NCBI RefSeq assembly: GCF_900115815.1
Contig: NZ_FOXV01000018.1
Location: 1 to 39,909 of the forward strand
From: Roseivivax halotolerans
GTDB lineage: Bacteria > Pseudomonadota > Alphaproteobacteria > Rhodobacterales > Rhodobacteraceae
Direction: 5' to 3'
Length of the DNA stretch: 39,909 bases
Part shown: positions 1 to 6,679 of the stretch, one piece after another
Layout: each line of letters opens with the position of its first letter
Position numbering within the stretch: position 1 is the stretch's first letter
Position numbers and translations under genes: made by a program
The notes under the pieces: generated by a model
Told to the model about the DNA's origin: nothing
Databases searched by the model: none
The model's input: only the letters and a program-made list of their open reading frames with translations

Positions 1-1
1 G

Positions 2-80
2 CTATTTGGGGAGCGCGCGCGCCATGGCGCTCAGCACCCCGACACTGGCCTGGTTTTGCGCCGCCACGTGGCCGGTTATT
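2..80 (-). other. Possible 3' tail of an unrelated coding sequence fused to tnsB
   Basis: Just beyond the premature stop of the transposase, a different minus-strand frame stays open and reads GHVAAQNQASVGVLSAMA before a TAG at 2-4. It does not look like the C-terminal domain of a TnsB/TniA transposase. It may be the end of another gene joined to the transposase by deletion or insertion, or an accidental open frame. The stretch is too short to identify. Confidence 0.2.
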
Positions 81-1611
81 ACTCCGCCGTTGACACCACA
101 TCCTCTGCATCAAGGCAAGCCCGGTCCTCGGCCGGATAATCGCCCCGCTCGCGAGGGTTGGAAAACGTGCGGCCGACAAGGCGCGGCATCAGGCCGAGGG
201 CGGCCGTATGGAACAGTCGTTCGATTGTTCCGCGCATGCCGGGAATTCCGCCGATCGTTCGCAGAACTGTCATCTGCAGATCGAGACAGGCGTCTTGGAA
301 CACATGCGCCTTGAAGCCCGCGCCGTTATCGGCGGCGAGCACTTCCGGAACAACGGCCTGTGACCACGCGCAGCATGCTCTGACACTGTCAGACCATTGG
401 CCCTTGTCACTGACAACCATGCGAAGGCATTCGCGCGCCGCGCTGCCCGTTGGATTACGGGTCAGCTTCATGCCGAGGCAGATCTTGGTTCGACAATCTA
501 TGGCCGCGACAAGCCACCACCGCGCCTTTTCACCATCAAGACCAAGGGCCTTCAAATGCTCTTCGCCGAATATCGTTTCCAGTTTCGCAGACCGAATGAT
601 GGAGAGAAGATCGATACACCACTCATCCATCTCGACGCGCTCGCCGGGGCGTGCGATTTCAAGCCCCCTGCCTACGGGTCGGAGCTTTTTCATCGCTTCC
701 TCGCGCCCGTAACGAGCGATAAGAACCGTCAAGCGGTCGAGTTTCTTGATCGCACGGCGAACCGCATCCCGGCCCGGTACGCGCAGTTGTAAAAGCCCCT
801 CTTTCTCACGGCGCTTGTTTTCATCCTGGAAACCGCGCTTGACGTCGACGCCAGTTGCCTTGATCGACTTCCGCTCTGGTGTAAGGTAACTGCTATTGAT
901 GATGTCCATCAGCAGCGCCTGTTCCTCGGGCCGAAACGGGCTGGTCCTGTTGCCGGATTTCGTAAGCTCATCAGCCAATGCCCGAAGTCCGTGGACTTTG
1001 TAATCTGCGTAGAGTTTCCTTAGGTAATCGGAGCTATAGAGTTTGACGCCATACTTGGTACCGCCACCACGATTTCGGCGGACACCCTTTCGTACCCGCT
1101 CCGGAAGGTGACCTTTTTCCATTTCGCTTTCGAGTAAGTCGCGTTCCGTCGCCTGTGCCTTCAGATACTCCTCAGCACGCTCTTTGATATTAGGAATCGC
1201 TAACTCTATGGCATCCGTATTCGACCTAAGAATACCTTCGGCCTCCATGTCTTCGATGGCTTTGATCTGGGCGAGTTTTGAATTGAAGCGCGCCCTCGCT
1301 TTTCCGACGAGGTTTGATGGTTGGAAATCAAAGGCCGCGACAGCCGCTGCAGGCTTGAGCTCGTCCGGCAGGTAGCAACCAACCTCGTGCGTGATATCGC
1401 CTGCCGCGCTCAGACGGCTCAGGGTGCCCATTGGGAAAATCTCGGTCAGCCCGACGCCACTTTCGGGTCTCAGCTCGGCGTTGTCTCCGGACATGCCAAG
1501 AAACCGGTAGGGTTTGCCATGAATGACAAGTCGATCATGGATGTCGAGACGAAAGCCGCTCTTCACTGGTTTGGCTTCGCCAAGGTCTTGCTTATTGGGG
1601 ACGATCGTCAT
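79..1611 (-). CDS. tnsB: TnsB/TniA-like DDE transposase, probably 3'-truncated
   Basis: A transposase of the Tn7/Tn5053/Mu group that joins transposon ends to target DNA. The retroviral-integrase-like core has a DDE set: Asp about 329 (in VEMDEWCID), Asp about 428 (in LAADNGAGF) and Glu about 464 (in GMRGTIERLFH). About 300 N-terminal residues of helical, DNA-binding type precede it. I place the start at the ATG at 1611, because it overlaps the TnsA stop as ATGA and has AAGGGAG seven bases upstream; a start at 1629 is also open. Only some 46 residues follow the last catalytic residue. Family members usually carry a further Mu-transposase-type C-terminal domain, so about 100-200 residues are probably missing and the element is likely dead unless rescued in trans. 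A TnsC/TniB ATPase gene would be expected next but is not in view. The family assignment rests on motifs. Confidence 0.75.
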   Translation of the reverse strand: MTIVPNKQDLGEAKPVKSGFRLDIHDRLVIHGKPYRFLGMSGDNAELRPESGVGLTEIFPMGTLSRLSAAGDITHEVGCYLPDELKPAAAVAAFDFQPSNLVGKARARFNSKLAQIKAIEDMEAEGILRSNTDAIELAIPNIKERAEEYLKAQATERDLLESEMEKGHLPERVRKGVRRNRGGGTKYGVKLYSSDYLRKLYADYKVHGLRALADELTKSGNRTSPFRPEEQALLMDIINSSYLTPERKSIKATGVDVKRGFQDENKRREKEGLLQLRVPGRDAVRRAIKKLDRLTVLIARYGREEAMKKLRPVGRGLEIARPGERVEMDEWCIDLLSIIRSAKLETIFGEEHLKALGLDGEKARWWLVAAIDCRTKICLGMKLTRNPTGSAARECLRMVVSDKGQWSDSVRACCAWSQAVVPEVLAADNGAGFKAHVFQDACLDLQMTVLRTIGGIPGMRGTIERLFHTAALGLMPRLVGRTFSNPRERGDYPAEDRACLDAEDVVSTAE

Positions 1612-2279
1612 TGACGCTCTCCCTTCCATTCAACGAGGGTTTCAGGGGTGATTTTTTCGTAATGCAGGGGCGCGAGCTCTCCTGCTGAGACAAGTCGGAG
1701 AAGGGCTCGGTAGCCGCGTGCTGCGAGGCCGACCTGTTGCGTGAGGCGATTCAGCGGTACCGCACCGCGCAGGCCACTCGCCACAACGCGTGCCGCGGCT
1801 TGGGCTTCCGGATCCGTATCGCGCAGGGCTGTGTTGATGTTCGCGTTGTGAAGCGTGACACGGTCGATGTCGGCCTCGGTCAAGAGACGCACCGACTTGG
1901 CGAATCCCTTCTTTTGAACCCACCAGGCGATGGACCGCATTTCCTCGACATGACGACCAGACTTGAGACGCGCTTCGGGCTTCACCGTGTAGGCAATACG
2001 CTCTCCAGAGGCCTTCGTGACAACCATGTCGAAGAAGTGCCGTCTCTCATCTTGCCGGCCGAATGTGAAAAGCACCTGCTCCTGCATGTCAGTAACACCA
2101 GATCGAGCCCCTTCGATTTTCTGGTGACAGAGCTCGGTGTAGGATTCCGCCTGGCTGCGGGTGCCCGAGTGCTCACCAAGGACGGAAAAAGCGGTACAAT
2201 GCGCCGTCGACGCATTCGCGATATTGCGGTCGCCACTGGATTGCGCAGGCAATACGCGACCCTCCGAATAAATCGGCAT
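1608..2279 (-). CDS. tnsA: TnsA-like PD-(D/E)XK endonuclease of a Tn7-like element
   Basis: A small protein directly upstream of, and overlapping, the tnsB-like gene, the position of TnsA in Tn7-like transposons. TnsA nicks the 5' ends of the element so that transposition becomes cut-and-paste. The central part fits a degenerate restriction-endonuclease fold: acidic residues in SYTEL and MQEQVLF, an Asp in HFFDMVV, and a Lys in YTVKPE about 16 residues later. The C-terminal third is helical and ends in a winged-helix-like stretch. An upstream ATG at 2297 is open, but the ATG at 2279 has AAAGGA at a good distance (7 bases) and gives 223 residues, so I prefer it. Similarity to TnsA is weak at sequence level. 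Gene order is the stronger argument; a different accessory protein of the same transposon class is possible. Confidence 0.6.
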   Translation of the reverse strand: MPIYSEGRVLPAQSSGDRNIANASTAHCTAFSVLGEHSGTRSQAESYTELCHQKIEGARSGVTDMQEQVLFTFGRQDERRHFFDMVVTKASGERIAYTVKPEARLKSGRHVEEMRSIAWWVQKKGFAKSVRLLTEADIDRVTLHNANINTALRDTDPEAQAAARVVASGLRGAVPLNRLTQQVGLAARGYRALLRLVSAGELAPLHYEKITPETLVEWKGERQ

Positions 2280-3149
2280 TTTGATTTCCTTTCGCATAGG
2301 AAGACCACCCGCCGGACTTCAGTCCGACGCTGCCCGAAGGCGGCGGTCGTATTTTCGGGATTTGACGAAATGTCCCGCTTAGATTTTAGTTGGCGGTCAT
2401 TTCACTTCTGTGGACCCATAGATCCAGGTAGTTGGATTAAGTGTTCAGCTCTCGGCGTTCACTTGGTTCTCCATTCTCTTTCAATCGCGTTTCCTGTGCC
2501 GCTGACTCCGATCTCTCGGATTGGGCAGCCAGGACATTGGCTGGTTTTATTTTCGGCGAAACGAGCCAACCGAGTTGACCTGTGAAATCCGCCGTCCCGG
2601 GCCTCGTTTCGAGGGTCAAAGTACCCAGCGCGCCGCCTTGAACAACTACTGATTTCGCCCAAAAAATCTTTCAGAAGATCATTTCCGCATCAGTAGGATC
2701 GATACCAGACATAGCCTGAAATAACGCAAGTGTATGTTTTATATATGCTTTTCACCCTACGCCTTGATTGCGGAATGAAGGTGAACACTGCACGGGGTCT
2801 TACGCGGCTGCCGCATCGCTGAATTCGCCCAATACACTCGGTCAATTGAGTGGCAAAAATAGCACACGCGTGATGGTCTTGAAAATTCTTATGGAGGTTC
2901 GAGACCTGTCGCGCCGGATAAACTGATTCTAATCCAGCGCCTGCCCTCGCCCCGGGTCACCGCTCAAAACATTTGTAATCTCTTGGCGTAGACGCTCGGC
3001 CAGGAAGACCCGAAGATTGAGGATCCGACGCGGTGATATGCTGCTCGCACTTCTCATCCCCTGCTCATCGGTCCATGGAGATGTGAGTTTGAAAATCAAA
3101 ATACAGGCCGGCAGTTTGGCGAAATCATAGAAAAGCTGAAGCGGTATAA
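2280..3149. other. Non-coding stretch between tnsA and the hsdR remnant
   Basis: Apart from the possible transposon-end motifs near its left side, I see no credible gene in these 870 bases. The part from about 2640 to 2900 is visibly richer in A and T than the rest of the window. A TATAAT box at 3145-3150 lies directly before the hsdR remnant, but no convincing -35 box is spaced to match. Confidence 0.5.
2356..2405. repeat. Candidate transposon-end motifs upstream of tnsA
   Basis: Two related motifs lie in opposite orientation: GACGAAATGTCCCGC (2364-2378) and, on the other strand, GTGAAATGACCGC (2393-2405). They share GAAATG-CC-GC. The first also sits in an imperfect hairpin with CGGG/CCCG ends (2356-2377). 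In Tn7-like elements the right end with its transposase-binding repeats lies just upstream of tnsA, which is where these are. No exact terminus or target duplication could be placed. Confidence 0.25.
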
Positions 3150-3410
3150 TTGCATATACCGCTGAACCAAACGCCAAAGCGACAAGCACGAGACGCGATC
3201 GACGCTCGGCTCGAAGCATCAGGCTGGGTGGTGCAAGACATCGAAGGGCTCTATTCAACGCGGCGTTGGACATCGCCGTGCGCCAATACCAGACCGATGT
3301 TGACCCGGCCGACTATGTTCTCTTCGTCAACCGCCAAGCCGTCGGCGTGATTGAGGCCAAACCCGACAATTGGGGTGTGAAGCTTACATCTGTTGAAGAG
3401 CAGTCTGAGC
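3150..3410 (+). pseudogene. hsdR: N-terminal remnant of type I restriction enzyme subunit HsdR
   Basis: The first frame reads NQTPKRQARDAIDARLEASG and then GWVVQDIEGL. After a one-base loss near 3252-3254 a second frame continues with FNAALDIAVRQYQTDVD and then ADYVLFVNRQAVGVIEAKPD. This is the N-terminal nuclease domain of HsdR, the motor and cleavage subunit of type I restriction systems; ADYVLFV and VIEAK carry the PD-(D/E)XK catalytic residues. Homology ends at VEEQS near 3409, where an IS3-family fragment begins on the other strand. Only about 85 of some 800-1000 residues remain, and no hsdM or hsdS is visible. The gene is dead through frameshift and truncation. The beginning is uncertain because no good ATG is present; a TTG at 3150 is the in-frame candidate. 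Confidence 0.75.
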
Positions 3411-3411
3411 T

Positions 3412-3703
3412 AATGGGATGAACTGCCAGCCGCTTCAGCTTCGACTTATCTTCTTCAAGCTGCTTCAATCGCCGGATCTCGGACACGCCCATCCCGGCAT
3501 AGACCTTCTTCCAGCGGTAGAACGTGGCTTCCGCCACGGCCATCTTACGGCAGATCTCGCCAACGCTCGTGCTGGCTTCCGCCTGCCTCAGCGCGAACGC
3601 GACCTGCTCATCAGTGAATCGTTTCTTCGGCATCTGGGCACTCCTCTCGCTTCCGAAGTGTGCCAGAAAAATCGCGGTCAGAATGGACTATTTTCAGGGG
3701 TCA
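3412..3703 (-). mobile_element. IS3-family insertion sequence fragment with one terminal repeat
   Basis: On the minus strand the sequence begins with TGACCCCTGAAAATAGTCC (outer base at 3703), a TG-starting end typical of IS3-family elements. An untranslated leader and the first two thirds of orfA follow. The element breaks off inside orfA at about 3425, where it abuts the hsdR remnant. The rest of orfA, all of orfB and the other terminal repeat are absent, so this piece cannot move itself. Confidence 0.75.
3425..3633 (-). pseudogene. Truncated IS3-family OrfA (helix-turn-helix protein)
   Basis: The start MPKKRFTDEQVAFALRQAEA, followed by a helix-turn-helix (EICRKMAVAEATFYRWKKVY) and a leucine-zipper-like beginning (EIRRLKQLEEDKSKLKRL), is the standard OrfA of IS3-family elements, which binds the terminal repeats. 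The frame stays open to 3313, but after KRLAV near 3425 it runs into antisense hsdR sequence. The last 30 or so codons are therefore chimeric, and the normal end and the frameshift to orfB are lost. Confidence 0.8.
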
Positions 3704-3838
3704 AGACCACTGAGACACGAAGGCGTCTAAGAAACGCGGGGCTATTCAGTTTTTCAACATCTCCAACCAACGCACGTCCAACGGCTTCCAGGCACGTGTC
3801 GTCCGGCTCATCGAGAAGGTCTCCACGGCTGAATTCGA
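3704..3838. other. Unassigned remnant between IS fragment and TetR gene
   Basis: The plus strand has an open stretch reading GAIQFFNISNQRTSNGFQAR that runs without a start into the 3' end of the TetR gene. It looks like decayed coding DNA interrupted by the IS fragment. I could not identify the parent protein, and I do not claim that it continues hsdR. Confidence 0.25.
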
Positions 3839-4567
3839 TCAAAGTTCCCCCGCATTCGGCACGCAATACCTAAGAATAATATCTTTCACCGTGCCACTGT
3901 AGGCCTCAAGAGAGATCTCGCGCCGCCGATACTTCGCACGCTTCACATACCAGTCCTGCAGAAGTGGCTTGATTAGCGCAGGCAGCAGCTCCGACGTTTC
4001 GGATCGAAACTGTCCCTGCGCTATTCCTGTTTTTATGACGTCCGCAAAAAGCCCCTCGGTCAGCGCTTCGCTGTCGATGGCCAGGCGCCGCTCGGCCGGC
4101 GGGAAGTTCTTAGCCTCCATGAATGCGAAAACGAACCAAGGTAGCAAATCTTCTGTCAAGCGAAGATGCGCGTCGACCATCCAGCGCAGATGCGCTACTG
4201 GATCGTCGGTGACGGCCTCTGGCGGATCGGTCAGCACGGTCTCCACCACATGCGTGACCTGCGCGAGGATCATCCGCAGCAACGTCGTCTTGCTATCGAA
4301 ATACGCGTAGAGACCGCCTGTCGACATGCCCGACTTCTCGGACAGGTCGCGCAGGGACATGGCCTGGAAGCCGCCCGAGTTCGACAGATCGAGCGCGGCT
4401 ACAAGGATGCGTTTGAGGCGCAGTACGGCGATCGAGGGATTGCGCACGGAGATCGTATCTTCATGCCGTGCCAGGATATCGCGGCACATGCCTTCCATGC
4501 TCAGAGCGGGTTTGTCGCCCCCAGCCTCGGGGGCAGAGACATCACTTCGATAATTTAATTGCGCCAT
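3839..4567 (-). CDS. TetR/AcrR family transcriptional regulator
   Basis: A 242-residue repressor-type protein. The N-terminal helix-turn-helix (about residues 60-100) reads SLRDLSEKSGMSTGGLYAYF followed by DSKTTLLRMIL, the TetR signature. The rest is an all-helical ligand-binding and dimerisation domain. It has an unusually long, poorly conserved leader of about 40 residues before the DNA-binding domain, so a start further in is possible. The assigned ATG at 4567 has only a weak ribosome binding site. It is divergent from the acyl-CoA operon beginning at 4655, and a short palindrome lies between the two, so it most likely represses that operon and itself and is released by an acyl-CoA or related intermediate. 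The ligand is inferred from context only. Confidence 0.9.
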   Translation of the reverse strand: MAQLNYRSDVSAPEAGGDKPALSMEGMCRDILARHEDTISVRNPSIAVLRLKRILVAALDLSNSGGFQAMSLRDLSEKSGMSTGGLYAYFDSKTTLLRMILAQVTHVVETVLTDPPEAVTDDPVAHLRWMVDAHLRLTEDLLPWFVFAFMEAKNFPPAERRLAIDSEALTEGLFADVIKTGIAQGQFRSETSELLPALIKPLLQDWYVKRAKYRRREISLEAYSGTVKDIILRYCVPNAGEL

Positions 4568-4626
4568 CTCGGGATTTCTCGACTTAACGTTGCGGCAAGC
4601 TACTTCATCATATACACGTAAACGAA

Positions 4627-4636
4627 CGAACGTTCG
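4627..4636. promoter_or_regulatory. Palindromic candidate TetR operator
   Basis: CGAACGTTCG is a perfect 10-bp palindrome in the 87-bp gap between the divergent TetR and SDR genes. It is preceded by a further CGAA unit, giving ACGAACGAACGTTCG. Position and symmetry fit an operator of the adjacent TetR protein overlapping the promoter of the catabolic operon. Binding is inferred. Confidence 0.5.
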
Positions 4637-4654
4637 ATAGGCGGACTGGGAGGT

Positions 4655-5431
4655 ATGGCTATCGTGGTTTCTGCGCCATCAGGGGAATGGCCCGGCCTTT
4701 TGGATCGCACGGCGCTTGTGACCGGAGCATCATCCGGTCTCGGACGTCATTTCGCACAGCTTTTGGCAGGACAGGGCGTCGTGGTGACGCTGGCCGCGCG
4801 CCGCATCGACCGCATTCAATCGTTGTGCGAAGATATCCGCAGCGAGGGCGGCACCGCCCATGCGCTGGAGCTTGATGTCTCCGATCCGGCATCCATCGAG
4901 GCAGGGCTCGTTGGCACAGCGTTCGACATTGTCATCAACAACGCCGGGATCGCGGCGTCGGCCACGGCGCTCGATCATGATGACGAAACGCTCGACCGGA
5001 TCATCGACACCAACCTCAAGGGCCCCTTCCGCGTCGCACGGGCGGCGGCAAAGGCGATGATCGACGCGGGCAAAGGCGGCGTCATCGTCAATGTCGCGTC
5101 TATCCTGGGCGTGAGGGTGGCCAGCCATGTCTCTGCCTATGCGGCCTCGAAATCCGGGCTGATCCAGATGACGCGCGCGCAAGCGCTGGAATGGGCGCGC
5201 CATGGCATCCGGGTGAATGCGCTCTGCCCCGGCTATATCGAAACGGAGCTCAACGTCGATTTCTTCGCCTCCGAACCCGGTCAGAAGCTGATCCGCCGCG
5301 TCCCGCAGCGTCGCCTGGGGCAGACCCGCGATCTCGACGGCCCGCTTCTGCTGCTGGTCTCCGACTTGGGCAGTTTCATGACCGGAAGCGAACTCGTCGT
5401 CGATGGCGGCCATCTCGTCACCTCGATCTGA
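4655..5431 (+). CDS. Short-chain dehydrogenase/reductase (LvaD-like candidate)
   Basis: A classical SDR of up to 258 residues: cofactor loop GASSGLG (24-30), NNAG (95-98), catalytic Ser149, Tyr162 and Lys166 (SAYAASK), and a C-terminal substrate loop. It is the first gene of the operon, 12 bases before an acyl-CoA dehydrogenase. In the levulinate pathway an SDR (LvaD) reduces the 4-oxoacyl-CoA to the 4-hydroxyacyl-CoA; a similar step is my inference here. A 3-hydroxyacyl-CoA dehydrogenase is the main alternative. The start is doubtful: GGGAGG ends only one base before the ATG at 4655, whereas a GTG at 4664 lies 10 bases after it and loses only three residues, all ahead of the Rossmann fold. 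Confidence 0.85.
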   Translation: MAIVVSAPSGEWPGLLDRTALVTGASSGLGRHFAQLLAGQGVVVTLAARRIDRIQSLCEDIRSEGGTAHALELDVSDPASIEAGLVGTAFDIVINNAGIAASATALDHDDETLDRIIDTNLKGPFRVARAAAKAMIDAGKGGVIVNVASILGVRVASHVSAYAASKSGLIQMTRAQALEWARHGIRVNALCPGYIETELNVDFFASEPGQKLIRRVPQRRLGQTRDLDGPLLLLVSDLGSFMTGSELVVDGGHLVTSI

Positions 5432-5443
5432 AGGACCAAAGGC

Positions 5444-6652
5444 ATGGATTTCACTATTCCGGCAGAGATCGAGGGCTACCGCGCCCGCATCGCTACCTTC
5501 GTAGACGAGCGCATCCTGCCGCAGGAAGCCGATCCGGACGCGTGGGACGCACATGGCAACATCACGACAGACCGGCTGAACGAATTGCGCGCCGCTGCCA
5601 AGGCGGAAGCGCTCTGGTGTCTGCAGCTCAAGCGAGAGACCGGCGGTCAGGGCCTTGGCAAAGTGGGCATGGCCGTCTGTTACGAAGAGATGAACCGCTC
5701 CGTTTTCGGGCCTGTCGTGTTCAACTCCGCGGCGCCTGATGACGGCAACATGATGGTGCTCGAACAAGCAGGCACGCCCGAGCAGAAAGCGCGCTGGCTC
5801 GAACCGATCGTGTCGGGCGAGGTCCGGTCGTCCTTTGCGATGACAGAGCCCCATCCGGGCGGCGGCTCGGATCCGGGAATGATGTTGACCAAGGCTGAGA
5901 AAACATCGGACGGCTACATCATTCGCGGCCATAAATGGTACATCACCGGGGCGGAAGACGCGGATCATTTCATCCTGATGGCGCGCACGTCCGACGATCC
6001 ACGCCGAGGTCTGACAGCGTTCCTGCATGACAAATCCGATCCCGGCTGGCGGATCGACCGTCGCATCCCGATCATGGGGCCCGAGGAGCATGGTGGGCAT
6101 TGCGAGATCATCTATGACGAGCTGGTCCTGCCCGAAGACCGGGTGCTGCTGGGCGAAGGCCTTGGCCTGAAGGTCACGCAGATGCGGCTTGGCCCCGCAC
6201 GCCTGACCCATTGCATGCGGTGGCTGGGTCTGGCCAAGCGCTGCACCGAGATCGCGCGCGCCTATGCCGAGACGCGCGAAGGCTTCGGCGTCCGTCTGGC
6301 CGACCGGGAAAGCATCCAAATCAAGCTGGGCGATCTGGCCATGGGCATCGAGATGGGCCGCCTTTTGGTCATGAAAGCCGCCTGGGAACTCGATCAGGGC
6401 CGCTTTGCCAAAAAGGAGGTATCAATGGCGAAAATCCACGTCGCGAACCTTCTGCACAAGGCCGCCGATGTGGGCATCCAGATCAACGGGGCGCGCGGCT
6501 ATTCCAAGGATACGGTGCTGGAATGGATCTACCGCTACGCGCGCCAGGCCCGGCTCGTCGATGGGGCGGACGAGGTGCACCAGATGGTGCTGAACCGCCA
6601 TCTCGCCGCCGAGGATCGGGATTTCTGGAAGTGGGACACCGCGACCAGCTGA
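5444..6652 (+). CDS. Acyl-CoA dehydrogenase of ACAD10/ACAD11 type (LvaC-like candidate)
   Basis: A 402-residue flavoprotein with acyl-CoA dehydrogenase layout: helical N-terminal domain, beta domain with FAMTEP (131-136) and HKWYITG (163-169), and helical C-terminal domain. Two features set it apart from ordinary beta-oxidation enzymes. LGPARLTHCMRWLG (249-262) closely resembles the block I recall from ACAD10/11. At the C-terminus LVDGADEVHQ (371-380) stands where most family members have the catalytic Glu in a YEGT-type motif, so Asp373 replaces Glu, as I recall for ACAD11. ACAD10/11 and bacterial LvaC act on 4-phosphorylated acyl-CoAs and help move the hydroxyl to C3 rather than simply desaturate. 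With a phosphotransferase of the matching family two genes downstream, that role is likely here. FAD and CoA binding are expected from the family. Confidence 0.9.
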   Translation: MDFTIPAEIEGYRARIATFVDERILPQEADPDAWDAHGNITTDRLNELRAAAKAEALWCLQLKRETGGQGLGKVGMAVCYEEMNRSVFGPVVFNSAAPDDGNMMVLEQAGTPEQKARWLEPIVSGEVRSSFAMTEPHPGGGSDPGMMLTKAEKTSDGYIIRGHKWYITGAEDADHFILMARTSDDPRRGLTAFLHDKSDPGWRIDRRIPIMGPEEHGGHCEIIYDELVLPEDRVLLGEGLGLKVTQMRLGPARLTHCMRWLGLAKRCTEIARAYAETREGFGVRLADRESIQIKLGDLAMGIEMGRLLVMKAAWELDQGRFAKKEVSMAKIHVANLLHKAADVGIQINGARGYSKDTVLEWIYRYARQARLVDGADEVHQMVLNRHLAAEDRDFWKWDTATS

Positions 6653-6679
6653 GTGTCACGCAAGGAAGGGAGGCCGTAC

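Noticed and set aside
2929-3273. 114-codon minus-strand frame overlapping the hsdR remnant
   Set aside because: No ribosome binding site or known domain; its first half is antisense to recognisable hsdR sequence.
4730-6319. Long (529-codon) minus-strand open frame antisense to the SDR and acyl-CoA dehydrogenase genes
   Set aside because: It mirrors two clear genes in GC-rich DNA; its translation has no recognisable domain and is rich in Arg, His and Asp, as antisense frames are.
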